Positions 57,232-64,000 of a DNA stretch of 64,000 nt are shown piece by piece (the first letter of the stretch is position 1; each line of letters starts with the position of its first letter). The DNA lies in NCBI RefSeq assembly GCF_014189855.1, contig NZ_BJFN01000003.1:186001-250000 (forward strand). Reading direction: 5' to 3'. Below the pieces are notes generated by a model, which was given only the letters and a program-made list of their open reading frames with translations, did no database searches and was not told where the DNA came from. The translations under genes and the position numbers were made by a program. The stretch comes from Buttiauxella sp. A111. GTDB lineage: Bacteria > Pseudomonadota > Gammaproteobacteria > Enterobacterales > Enterobacteriaceae.

Positions 57232-57905
57232 TATCAGTACTGATTGTTGAAGATGAAAAAGAGATCCGCCGCTTCTTGCGTACAGCGCTGGAGGCTGAGT
57301 CATTGCGCGTTCATGAAGCCGAAACATTGCAACGGGGCTTGCTGGAAGCGGCCACGCGTAAACCTGATTTAGTGATCCTCGACCTCGGTTTACCTGACGG
57401 TGATGGCATTGATTTTATTCGCGACTTCCGCCAGTGGAGCCAAACACCAATTGTAGTGCTCTCCGCTCGTAGCGATGAGCAAGTAAAGATAGATGCGCTT
57501 GATGCGGGTGCCGACGACTATCTCAGCAAACCGTTTGGCATTGGTGAACTACAGGCGCGTCTACGCGTCGTCTTACGCCGCCATGCAAGCCTTGCGCAAC
57601 CCGATCCGGTTTATCAATTTTCAAATATTACCGTTGACCTTGCCACCCGTCGCATCACGCGGGATGGCGCAGAAATCCATCTCACGCCGATTGAGTTCCG
57701 CCTGCTCGCAACCCTTATCAATAACCACGGAAAAGTGCTGACCCAACGCCAGTTACTCAGCCAGGTTTGGGGGCCAAATGCCGTGGAACACAGCCACTAT
57801 CTACGCATTTATATGGGGCATTTACGCCAGAAGCTGGAGACGGATCCGGCGCGACCAAGCCATCTGCTTACCGAAACCGGAATCGGCTACCGTTTTATGC
57901 TTTAA
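57228..57905 (+). CDS. kdpE: Response regulator KdpE
   Basis: 225 aa OmpR/PhoB-type activator of kdpFABC, E. coli length. Receiver with LIVEDEKEIRR and D52 in LVILDLGLPDGDG, switch Lys in YLSKPFGIGELQARL. Winged helix with LTPIEFRLLATLINNHGKVL, QVWGPNAVEHSHYLRIYMGH and ETGIGYRFML. The start is GTG, overlapping the kdpD stop (GTGA), so kdpDE are co-translated. Its target sequence is recognisable upstream of kdpF. Confidence 0.97.
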   Translation: MISVLIVEDEKEIRRFLRTALEAESLRVHEAETLQRGLLEAATRKPDLVILDLGLPDGDGIDFIRDFRQWSQTPIVVLSARSDEQVKIDALDAGADDYLSKPFGIGELQARLRVVLRRHASLAQPDPVYQFSNITVDLATRRITRDGAEIHLTPIEFRLLATLINNHGKVLTQRQLLSQVWGPNAVEHSHYLRIYMGHLRQKLETDPARPSHLLTETGIGYRFML

Positions 57906-57941
57906 ATACATGTTTGCCGGTAGATTCAGAGGGAGAGTTCT

Positions 57942-58370
57942 ATGAGCGCCTGGTTGATTTACGCATTACTTTCAGCGGCGACAGCAGCTTTGGTCGCCAT
58001 TTTCGGCAAAATTGGTTTGCAGCATTTAGACGCAAATACCGCTACAGCGATTCGCGCCGTTGTTATGGCAGCATTTCTGGTTGGCGTGGTGATCGTACAA
58101 GGAAAACTCAATCTTATCGGTACAGTGCTGGCGGATAAAAAAGCACTGTTTTTTATATTACTCAGCGGTATTGCAGGTGCATTGTCCTGGCTGTTTTATT
58201 TTATGGCGATTAAGAACGGTGATGTTTCCCGCGTAGCTCCCATCGATAAACTCAGCGTAGTGTTCGCCGTAATACTTGCGGTGATTTTATTCGGTGAGAA
58301 ACTTTCCCTGGTAGCAGGGATTGGTGTGGCGTTGATATCTTGCGGGGCGCTAATGGTGGCACTTGGATAG
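57942..58370 (+). CDS. Small EamA-family (drug/metabolite transporter) membrane protein
   Basis: 142 aa with about five membrane helices, a half-size EamA domain protein that would act as a dimer. Seen: a Pro/Asp-containing end of helix 4, FYFMAIKNGDVSRVAPIDKL, and VVFAVILAVILFGEKLSLVA, the usual EamA repeat ending with the FGE-L motif. Substrate unknown. GGAGAG precedes the ATG. It lies between kdpE and pgm, where E. coli has speF-potE, and has its own terminator shared with pgm. It could be read through from kdpDE (36-base gap). Confidence 0.85.
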   Translation: MSAWLIYALLSAATAALVAIFGKIGLQHLDANTATAIRAVVMAAFLVGVVIVQGKLNLIGTVLADKKALFFILLSGIAGALSWLFYFMAIKNGDVSRVAPIDKLSVVFAVILAVILFGEKLSLVAGIGVALISCGALMVALG

Positions 58371-58373
58371 CGA

Positions 58374-58401
58374 TAAAAAGGCGCCTTGCGGCGCCCTTTT
58401 C
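58374..58401. terminator. Bidirectional terminator between EamA gene and pgm
   Basis: Stem GGCGCC (58380-58385) with GGCGCC (58390-58395), TTGC loop, A5 left and T4 right. Confidence 0.85.
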
Positions 58402-58412
58402 AAATCAATTTC

Positions 58413-60056
58413 TTACTTCGCGTTTTTCAGCACTTCGCTAACAATCTCTACCGCTTCTTTCTCAATTTGCAGGCGATGTTCGCTGCCTAAGAAACTTTCA
58501 CAGTAAATTTTGTATGCATCTTCCGTACCGGAAGGACGAGCAGCAAACCAGCCGTTGTCGGTCATCACTTTCAGGCCGCCGATAGAAGCACCGTTGCCTG
58601 GAGCGGCCGTTAAACGTGCGGTAATCGGGTCGCCCGCCAATGTGCTGGCGCTCACCATTTCTGGAGAAAGTTTGGACAGTGCGGCTTTCTGCGCAGATGT
58701 CGCGGAAGCTTGCAGACGGTTGTAGCTTGGCGCACCGAAACGAGCTGCCAGTTCGTCATAATGCTGTTGCGGGTTCTTACCCGTAACGGCGGTAATTTCC
58801 GCTGCCAGCAAGCACATGATGATGCCGTCTTTATCCGTTGACCACGGTGTGCCGTCGAAACGCAGGAAAGATGCCCCAGCACTTTCTTCGCCACCAAAAC
58901 CGAAGCTGCCATCGAACAGGCCGTCAACAAACCATTTGAAGCCCACCGGTACTTCTACCAGTTTACGACCCAAATCGTTGACTACACGGTCAATCATTGC
59001 AGACGACACCAGGGTTTTACCAACTGCAACATCTTTGCCCCACTGCGGGCGATGCTGGAACAGGTAGTTAATCGCAACGGCCAGGTAATGGTTCGGGTTC
59101 ATCAGGCCTGCTGGCGTGACGATACCGTGGCGGTCGTAATCTGGGTCGTTGGCGAATGCCAGGTCGAATTTGTCACGCAGAGCCAGCAAACCTTCCATTG
59201 CGCACTCGGACGAGCAATCCATACGGATAGCACCGTCTTTATCCAGATGCATAAAGCGGAAAGTTTGATCAACATGATCGTTAACAATCGTCAGATCGAG
59301 ATTGTAGTGTTTTGCGATACGCTGCCAGTATTCGATACCGGAACCACCGAGCGGATCAACACCCAGTTTGAGGCCAGCCTTCTGGATAGCGGCCATATCG
59401 ACGATATCCACCAGCCCTTCGATAAACGGCTGCACCAGATCTTGTTCCTGCACATGCCCACTGGCCCATGCCTGATCAAGAGAAAGGCGCTTCACGTCTT
59501 TCAAACCCGCAGCCATCAACGCATTTGCACGATCTTCCACCACTTTGGTGACGTTGGTATCAGCCGGGCCACCGTTTGGCGGGTTGTATTTGATACCACC
59601 ATCGTCTGGTGGGTTGTGCGAAGGCGTGATAACGATACCGTCTGCCTGCGCGCCACCGTTTTTGTTATGCGTCAGAATGGCATGCGAGATTGCCGGCGTA
59701 GGCGTGTAGCCGTTTGCCTGCTGCACAATAACGTTCACACCGTTCGCAGCCAGCACTTCCAGAACCGAAATAAACGCAGGCTCAGACAGCGCATGGGTAT
59801 CTTTGCCAACGTAGCACGGCCCGGTAATTCCATTTTTTGCACGATCTTCGGCAATCGCTTGAGCAATGGCCAGAATGTGGGGTTCGTTAAAGCTATGACG
59901 TGCCGCACTACCACGGTGACCGGAAGTGCCGAACTTCACCGCATGTTCGCTATTACCTGGTTCCGGCTTCAGCACATAATACTGGGCCGTCAATTGCGCT
60001 ACGTTAATCAAATCGCTCTGTTGTGCCGGTTGACCTGCACGAGGGTGGTTAGCCAT
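58413..60056 (-). CDS. pgm: Phosphoglucomutase (alpha-D-glucose phosphate-specific)
   Basis: Interconverts glucose-1-phosphate and glucose-6-phosphate. 547 aa (E. coli 546). Phosphoserine loop [17 protein letters not shown], metal loop [11 protein letters not shown], sugar-binding [13 protein letters not shown], and phosphate-binding [13 protein letters not shown]. The start at 60056 ([20 protein letters not shown]) follows a good AAGGA site; the open extension to 60107 overlaps seqA. Downstream of seqA, 25 bases after it, as in E. coli. Strong codon bias. Confidence 0.97.
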   Translation of the reverse strand: MANHPRAGQPAQQSDLINVAQLTAQYYVLKPEPGNSEHAVKFGTSGHRGSAARHSFNEPHILAIAQAIAEDRAKNGITGPCYVGKDTHALSEPAFISVLEVLAANGVNVIVQQANGYTPTPAISHAILTHNKNGGAQADGIVITPSHNPPDDGGIKYNPPNGGPADTNVTKVVEDRANALMAAGLKDVKRLSLDQAWASGHVQEQDLVQPFIEGLVDIVDMAAIQKAGLKLGVDPLGGSGIEYWQRIAKHYNLDLTIVNDHVDQTFRFMHLDKDGAIRMDCSSECAMEGLLALRDKFDLAFANDPDYDRHGIVTPAGLMNPNHYLAVAINYLFQHRPQWGKDVAVGKTLVSSAMIDRVVNDLGRKLVEVPVGFKWFVDGLFDGSFGFGGEESAGASFLRFDGTPWSTDKDGIIMCLLAAEITAVTGKNPQQHYDELAARFGAPSYNRLQASATSAQKAALSKLSPEMVSASTLAGDPITARLTAAPGNGASIGGLKVMTDNGWFAARPSGTEDAYKIYCESFLGSEHRLQIEKEAVEIVSEVLKNAK

Positions 60057-60081
60057 TAGCCTTTCCTTCTGACGCGAAGTG

Positions 60082-60627
60082 TTAGATTGTGCCGCAAACC
60101 TTTTCAATCAATTCCGCCGGGAACTGCATTGATTGCATGATGTGTTCGATCATGCTGCATTTACGGCCCGTATTGGTGTTAGTAATCACCCAGTATGGTG
60201 TGCCTGGAACATGCTTTGGTTTTGTCTGGTTACCATTTTGCAGCAGCGTTTGCTCGTTACCTGCAAAATAGACCCGCGTACGACCATGCAGCGATTCGGT
60301 CGCTTCACCAAAGGCATGTGCGTCGAGGGTATACAGAGTAGAAAGCACCATCATAAAACGATTAACGGCTTTCTTTTGCTCCGCATATTCATCGGAGAGC
60401 AGCAATTCACGTACCGCACGAACACGATCGCGTGATTTATTTACGGGTTTGGCTTCCGGAGTAGCAGCAACAGCGGCTGTCTGGCCGGTAATTTCTGGTG
60501 TAGCAGGAGTTTGGCCGGCGGTAAATTTCAACATGCGCCGTAAAATGTCGGACGCGCTTTCACCAATGTGCTGCGTATGGCTGGCAATATAGCGATAGAG
60601 CTCGTCATCAACTTCAATAGTTTTCAT
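60082..60627 (-). CDS. seqA: Replication initiation control protein SeqA
   Basis: Binds hemimethylated GATC sites, sequesters oriC and the dnaA promoter after initiation. 181 aa, E. coli length. N-terminal oligomerisation domain [20 protein letters not shown] to LKF, a variable Ala/Pro/Thr-rich linker (about 38-63), then the DNA-binding domain with [40 protein letters not shown] and [18 protein letters not shown]. The ATG at 60627 is the family start; the frame continues upstream but without support. Forms an operon with pgm, divergent from ybfF. Confidence 0.97.
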   Translation of the reverse strand: MKTIEVDDELYRYIASHTQHIGESASDILRRMLKFTAGQTPATPEITGQTAAVAATPEAKPVNKSRDRVRAVRELLLSDEYAEQKKAVNRFMMVLSTLYTLDAHAFGEATESLHGRTRVYFAGNEQTLLQNGNQTKPKHVPGTPYWVITNTNTGRKCSMIEHIMQSMQFPAELIEKVCGTI

Positions 60628-60811
60628 CTTAATCCAGTGCAATATCTTTTCTGAATACAAGTTGTTGGGATTATAGGGGCAAATCCCAACCTCGGGTAGC
60701 GCCAAGCTTTTGTCACACCACAAAGTCAGACTAAACTGGAAATTTGCGGCACAGCGGCAGGATGCCGTTATGATACCCTAACCTCACGAAGTAAAAAAAA
60801 AGAACTTTGCC

Positions 60812-61588
60812 ATGAAATTGAATGCTCGCCTGCAAACTGCGCAACAATCGACTAGTAATTCCCCCATCGTCCTGATCCACGGTCTTTTTGGTAGCCTTGA
60901 TAATCTGGGAGTGCTGGCCCGCGACCTTGGACAAGAGCACACCTTGCTGCAAATTGATCTTCGCAATCACGGATTATCACCACGCAGCCCTGAGATGAAC
61001 TATGCCGCGATGGCGCAAGACGTGGTTGAAACGCTCGATGAATATGGTTTTGAGAAAGCCATTATTATTGGCCATTCCATGGGTGGCAAAGTGGCGATGG
61101 CGTTAACCGCAATTGCCCCTGAGCGCATCGAAAAATTAGTGCTGATTGATATCGCGCCTGTGGATTATCACGTCCGCCGCCATGATGAAATTTTCGCGGC
61201 AATTAATGCCGTCACTGATGCAGGAGTGAAAACTCGTCAACAGGCCGCAGCGGTAATGCGCGAACATATAGATGAAGAAGGCGTGATTCAGTTTTTGCTG
61301 AAGTCCTTTGCTGACGGTGAATGGAAATTCAATGTGCCGGTGTTGTGGGAACAATACGAAAATATTGTCGGCTGGCAAACTATCCCAACATGGAATGAGC
61401 CGGCATTGTTTATCCGGGGTGGCGCGTCTCCTTATGTTGACGAATCGCACCGCGAAACACTGCTTACACAGTTTCCGCAGGCACGCGCTCATGTAGTTGC
61501 CGGTGCCGGTCACTGGGTTCATGCCGAAAAACCTGATGCTGTTTTGCGCGCAATCCATCGTTTTATCGACGGAACAGCAGCAAACTGA
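60812..61588 (+). CDS. ybfF: Acyl-CoA esterase/hydrolase YbfF
   Basis: 258 aa alpha/beta hydrolase; E. coli YbfF (254 aa) hydrolyses acyl-CoA and short esters. HGLFGSLDNLGVLAR carries the oxyanion region, GHSMGGKVAM the nucleophile Ser89, DIAPVDYHVRRHDEIFAAIN is YbfF-typical, and AGAGHWVHAEKP has the catalytic His. Divergent from seqA, upstream of ybfE, same order as E. coli. Confidence 0.95.
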   Translation: MKLNARLQTAQQSTSNSPIVLIHGLFGSLDNLGVLARDLGQEHTLLQIDLRNHGLSPRSPEMNYAAMAQDVVETLDEYGFEKAIIIGHSMGGKVAMALTAIAPERIEKLVLIDIAPVDYHVRRHDEIFAAINAVTDAGVKTRQQAAAVMREHIDEEGVIQFLLKSFADGEWKFNVPVLWEQYENIVGWQTIPTWNEPALFIRGGASPYVDESHRETLLTQFPQARAHVVAGAGHWVHAEKPDAVLRAIHRFIDGTAAN

Positions 61589-61697
61589 TTAAAAACAAAC
61601 CGACTGGCCGTTAGATGCGGCTAACGCGTTGGCGCGCAAGCCATGCTGATGTATGATTGCGCGCTAAAATGCGCCAGAGCACCCCGCTCCGTGCCAC

Positions 61698-61713
61698 CTG
61701 AATTCCCTGTCAG
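61698..61713 (+). promoter_or_regulatory. Possible LexA box upstream of ybfE
   Basis: CTG-AATTCCCTGT-CAG has the CTG-N10-CAG frame of LexA operators, but the centre is not the usual alternating AT. It ends ten bases before the ybfE ATG. E. coli ybfE is listed among LexA-bound genes. Tentative. Confidence 0.35.
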
Positions 61714-61723
61714 TAGTCTAATC

Positions 61724-62005
61724 ATGGCAAAAGAACAAACGGACCGTACTACATTAGATCTGTTCGCGGACGAGCGTCGCCCCGGGCGACCAAAAACTAA
61801 TCCGCTCACGCGTGATGAGCAGCTGCGTATCAACAAACGCAACCAGCTCAAGCGCGATAAAGTACGCGGCCTGAAGCGAGTGGAGTTAAAGCTCAATAAC
61901 GATGCAGTAGATGCACTTAATCATCTGGCTGAAGCGCGCAATATCAGTCGTAGTGAGTTGATTGAAGAGATTTTACTCGCACAATTGAAGCAGCATCTCA
62001 GTTAA
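61724..62005 (+). CDS. ybfE: YbfE, LexA-regulated ribbon-helix-helix-type protein
   Basis: 93 aa (E. coli 97), small basic cytoplasmic protein. MAKEQTDRTTLDLFADERRP, GRPKTNPLTRDEQLRINKRN, QLKRDKVRGLKRVELKLNND, then NHLAEARNISRSELIEEILL, a pattern like the ribbon-helix-helix fold of CopB/CopG-type regulators. The ATG at 61724 reproduces the E. coli N-terminus; the open extension to 61643 is not supported. Between ybfF and fldA as in E. coli. Function unknown. Confidence 0.93.
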   Translation: MAKEQTDRTTLDLFADERRPGRPKTNPLTRDEQLRINKRNQLKRDKVRGLKRVELKLNNDAVDALNHLAEARNISRSELIEEILLAQLKQHLS

Positions 62006-62156
62006 TTTTTATGCTGTAGCCCAGAATGCGATGTTGCAGTCTGTGCACATCAGGGTGATAGCAGTTTCCGCAGCGCTTTGTGTTCTGCTATGATTGCCCT
62101 ATCTGTGGCCGAATAGCAGCCACCATACCATTAAGTTTCAAGAGGTTATTTTACTC

Positions 62157-62687
62157 ATGGCAATCGTAGGCATTTTTTTCGGCAGCGACACTGGTAACAC
62201 CGAAAATATCGCGAAGATGATTCAAAAACAGCTCGGTAAAGACGTTGCTGAGGTGCATGACATTGCTAAGAGCAGCAAAGAAGACCTGGAAGGCTTCGAT
62301 ATCCTGCTTCTCGGCATTCCAACGTGGTATTACGGTGAAGCGCAATGCGACTGGGATGATTTCTTCCCGACGTTGGAAGAAGTTGATTTCAATGGAAAAT
62401 TGGTCGCCCTTTTCGGCTGTGGCGACCAGGAAGACTACGCAGAATACTTCTGTGACGCATTAGGTACTATCCGCGATATTATTGAGCCGCGCGGTGCTGC
62501 CATCGTGGGTCACTGGCCAACTGCTGGTTACCATTTTGAAGCGTCTAAAGGTCTTGCTGACGACAATCACTTCGTGGGCCTGGCTATTGATGAAGATCGC
62601 CAACCAGAACTGACTGCACAACGCGTTCAACAATGGGTCAAACAGGTTTCTGAAGAACTGAACCTGGCTGATATCCTCAACGCTTGA
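62157..62687 (+). CDS. fldA: Flavodoxin 1
   Basis: FMN electron carrier for methionine synthase, pyruvate-formate lyase activation, IspG/IspH and others. 176 aa, same as E. coli. FMN phosphate loop IFFGSDTGNTENIA (residues 7-20), LLGIPTWYYGEAQCDWDDF with the stacking Trp region, and FGCGDQEDYAEYFCDALG with the stacking Tyr. The ATG at 62157 follows AAGAGG; the open extension to 62094 has no support. Upstream of fur; in E. coli fldA-fur readthrough gives part of Fur expression. Confidence 0.97.
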   Translation: MAIVGIFFGSDTGNTENIAKMIQKQLGKDVAEVHDIAKSSKEDLEGFDILLLGIPTWYYGEAQCDWDDFFPTLEEVDFNGKLVALFGCGDQEDYAEYFCDALGTIRDIIEPRGAAIVGHWPTAGYHFEASKGLADDNHFVGLAIDEDRQPELTAQRVQQWVKQVSEELNLADILNA

Positions 62688-62695
62688 TGCTCGGT

Positions 62696-62750
62696 GTGAC
62701 GCGGCTAGTGGGTCGCGTCACATTGATAGATTATTCCGATTAAAATAATC
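62696..62750 (+). promoter_or_regulatory. fldA-fur intergenic palindromes
   Basis: A hairpin GTGACGCG/CGCGTCAC (62696-62721, no T-run) follows fldA. Then GATTATT-N8-AATAATC (62729-62750), an AT-rich symmetric site, is a candidate operator for fur control. Binding protein not assignable. Confidence 0.4.
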
Positions 62751-62900
62751 GCTACAAATTTTTAACTTTTCAGTTTGTCCCTGTACAATGACCTCCTGAC
62801 TAAATAGCTAACAAGGCAAATAAATCGCGACTCAGCCGCCATTTTTTAGCTTGATTATGCATAATACTTGCGGTTCCCATTTAGAATTGACAGTTCTATA

Positions 62901-62969
62901 ATGAGACGCATTCATCTTAACGCTCACCCTGAGTCCGAGCGATCCGTTAAGCAACAGGACAATTTCCGC
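62901..62969 (+). other. Leader ORF of fur (uof region) in frame with fur
   Basis: In E. coli the short ORF uof starts here (MIRIISRANS...) and ends in another frame overlapping the fur start, so that RyhB control of uof affects fur by coupling. Here ATG 62901 begins MRRIHLNAHPESERSVKQQD and runs 23 codons without a stop straight into the fur ATG, in the same frame. The E. coli uof frame is interrupted by TAA at 62948. So either uof is lost or an N-terminally extended Fur can be made. No strong ribosome site precedes ATG 62901. Confidence 0.6.
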
Positions 62970-63422
62970 ATGACTGACAATAATACCGCATTAAAGAAGG
63001 CCGGCCTGAAAGTCACGCTTCCACGATTAAAAATCCTTGAAGTGTTGCAGGGTCCGGTGAACCACCACGTCAGTGCGGAAGACTTATATAAACGTCTGAT
63101 TGATATGGGCGAAGAGATTGGTCTCGCCACCGTTTATCGTGTACTAAACCAGTTTGATGATGCAGGCATTGTTACTCGTCATAATTTCGAAGGCGGCAAA
63201 TCCGTATTCGAGCTGACACAACAGCATCACCACGACCATTTGATTTGCCTGGACTGCGGCAAAGTTATTGAATTTAGTGATGATTCAATCGAAGCCCGTC
63301 AGCGTGAAATCGCATCACGCCATGGCATTCGTCTGACTAACCACAGCCTGTACCTGTATGGTCACTGCGCTGAAGGTGATTGCCGTACCGACGAAAATGC
63401 ACACGAAATCAGCGAAAAATAA
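62970..63422 (+). CDS. fur: Ferric uptake regulator Fur
   Basis: Fe2+-responsive repressor of iron acquisition genes. 150 aa (E. coli 148). Winged helix through GLKVTLPRLKILEVLQ and EIGLATVYRVLNQFDDAGIV. Metal-binding H32/H33, the HHHDH run (87-90) and zinc Cys in LICLDCGKV (C93, C96), with the C-terminal Cys GHCAEGDCRTD. The start at 62970 (MTDNNTALKKAG) is the family start, but the frame is open to 62868. Followed by a strong terminator. Confidence 0.97.
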   Translation: MTDNNTALKKAGLKVTLPRLKILEVLQGPVNHHVSAEDLYKRLIDMGEEIGLATVYRVLNQFDDAGIVTRHNFEGGKSVFELTQQHHHDHLICLDCGKVIEFSDDSIEARQREIASRHGIRLTNHSLYLYGHCAEGDCRTDENAHEISEK

Positions 63423-63460
63423 TCCGCACATTTGACCACGCTAACCCGGTGGTCAGATAT

Positions 63461-63496
63461 AAAAAAACCGGTGAGGAAGCTCACCGGTTTTTTTAT
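63461..63496. terminator. Bidirectional terminator between fur and chiQ
   Basis: Stem ACCGGTGAG (63467-63475) with CTCACCGGT (63480-63488), GAAG loop, A7 left and T-run right. Confidence 0.92.
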
Positions 63497-63512
63497 TGGC
63501 TGAACGCGACAA

Positions 63513-63839
63513 TTATTTATTGTTAGCGCGAATTTCTTGCCAGATTTTATCGCATTTAGCTTTAACGGCCTGGTCATTACCGGTACGAGTTGCCTGGATG
63601 CAGTTCTGGTAATCAAGAGTACGAACTGTCTCTTTCTGTGCGAACTCCTGGTGTTCCTTCTCTTGACTCAACACATTCAAAACGCTTTGGCACGCCTGAA
63701 TTTTATCAGGATTTCCTTCGGCGGTATTGATACAAGCGCTATAAGCTTGTTTCAGCTTTGAATCTTCTGGTGCTGTTTTAGGCTGTGCGCAGGCGCTCAA
63801 ACCTAAAGCCATCACCGTAACCAAAATGATTTTTTTCAT
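63513..63839 (-). CDS. chiQ: Lipoprotein ChiQ (YbfN)
   Basis: 108 aa, same as E. coli. Signal with lipobox MKKIILVTVMALGLSACAQP (Cys17), then a small Cys-containing helical domain: YSACINTAEGNPDKIQACQS and LDYQNCIQATRTGNDQAVKA, with KCDKIWQEIRANNK at the end. Encoded after the chitoporin chiP; function unknown, presumed part of chitooligosaccharide use. In E. coli the sRNA ChiX silences the chiPQ mRNA. The ATG at 63839 has AGGAT ahead; an open extension adds six residues. Confidence 0.93.
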   Translation of the reverse strand: MKKIILVTVMALGLSACAQPKTAPEDSKLKQAYSACINTAEGNPDKIQACQSVLNVLSQEKEHQEFAQKETVRTLDYQNCIQATRTGNDQAVKAKCDKIWQEIRANNK

Positions 63840-63886
63840 GCTCGATATCCTTAACAAAACCGGGCGCGTTAACGCCCGGAATCAAA

Positions 63887-64000
63887 TCAGAAAATGGTAA
63901 ACGGAGCGATGACGATGAACTTAACATCGCGCTCATCCTGGAAGATGTTGCCGTAACCACCGCCCCAGCTTGGGATGTCGGAGTGGTTGTCGTATTGAGT
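63887..64000 (-). CDS. chiP: Chitoporin ChiP (C-terminal end only)
   Basis: 38 codons of an OprD-family outer-membrane porin, running off the window edge. The tail [20 protein letters not shown] then [11 protein letters not shown] matches the end of E. coli ChiP (YbfM), with a terminal aromatic Phe as in barrel proteins. ChiP takes up chitooligosaccharides. A short palindrome CGGGCG/CGCCCG (63861-63879) lies between chiP and chiQ. Confidence 0.9.
   Translation of the reverse strand, partial: TQYDNHSDIPSWGGGYGNIFQDERDVKFIVIAPFTIF

Noticed and set aside
59052..60059. 335-codon open frame antisense to pgm
   Set aside because: Shadow of a highly biased gene; pgm on the other strand is unmistakable.

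Overview
This window is a 64 kb chromosomal segment of an Enterobacteriaceae genome. Almost every gene can be placed by its close resemblance to an E. coli K-12 or Salmonella protein (OmpC, RcsD/B/C, GyrA, UbiG, NrdA/B, GlpT/A/B/C, MenF-D-H-B-C-E, KdpFABCDE, Pgm, SeqA, FldA, Fur). The genus cannot be fixed from the sequence alone. The layout is not that of E. coli, and the chromosome carries ERIC and other palindromic repeats.

Layout. 1-9 kb: apbE (cut by the window edge), ompC with its OmpR sites, the antisense RNA micF, a small membrane ORF tightly upstream of rcsD, rcsB, and convergent rcsC. 9-18.5 kb: an accessory chaperone-usher fimbrial operon (major pilin, chaperone, usher, FimH-type adhesin, three minor pilins, LuxR-type regulator), read leftwards and divergent from two tandem IprA/YaiV-like regulators. 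It sits where E. coli carries ato/yfa genes. 18.5-32 kb: ASCH protein, gyrA, ubiG, nrdA-nrdB-yfaE, then glpT divergent from glpABC. 32-41 kb: yfaY, yfaZ, a monofunctional catalase and a tricarboxylate transporter (tctCBA) with its two-component system (tctDE), in the place E. coli uses for nudI/arn/pmrD. 41-49.4 kb: menaquinone operon menF-D-H-B-C-E, elaB, elaA. 49.4-64 kb: ybfA, kdpFABC-kdpDE, a small EamA transporter, seqA-pgm, ybfF, ybfE, fldA, fur, chiQ and the end of chiP.

The join between elaA and ybfA is a large synteny break relative to E. coli: it links the ompC-men block (about 50 min on the K-12 map) to the kdp-fur block (about 15 min).

How the genes work together. The left part is envelope sensing and surface structure (porin, Rcs phosphorelay, fimbriae). 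The middle is DNA topology and dNTP supply, then glycerol-3-phosphate uptake with anaerobic oxidation; GlpABC feeds electrons to menaquinone made by the men operon nearby. The right part is potassium homeostasis, glucose phosphate interconversion, replication control, flavodoxin and iron regulation.

The most distinctive non-coding feature is a set of four ERIC-type elements at gene 3' ends (rcsB/rcsC, yfaZ, menF, kdpC). Two of them supply the last codons and stop of the upstream gene, and one carries an insert with three perfect hairpins. Other points worth attention are a reading frame that joins the fur leader to fur without a stop, a regulator with a degenerate receiver and a cysteine cluster, and Thr at GyrA position 83. 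I found no wholly unprecedented multi-gene system; the fimbrial locus with its three regulators is the best accessory candidate.
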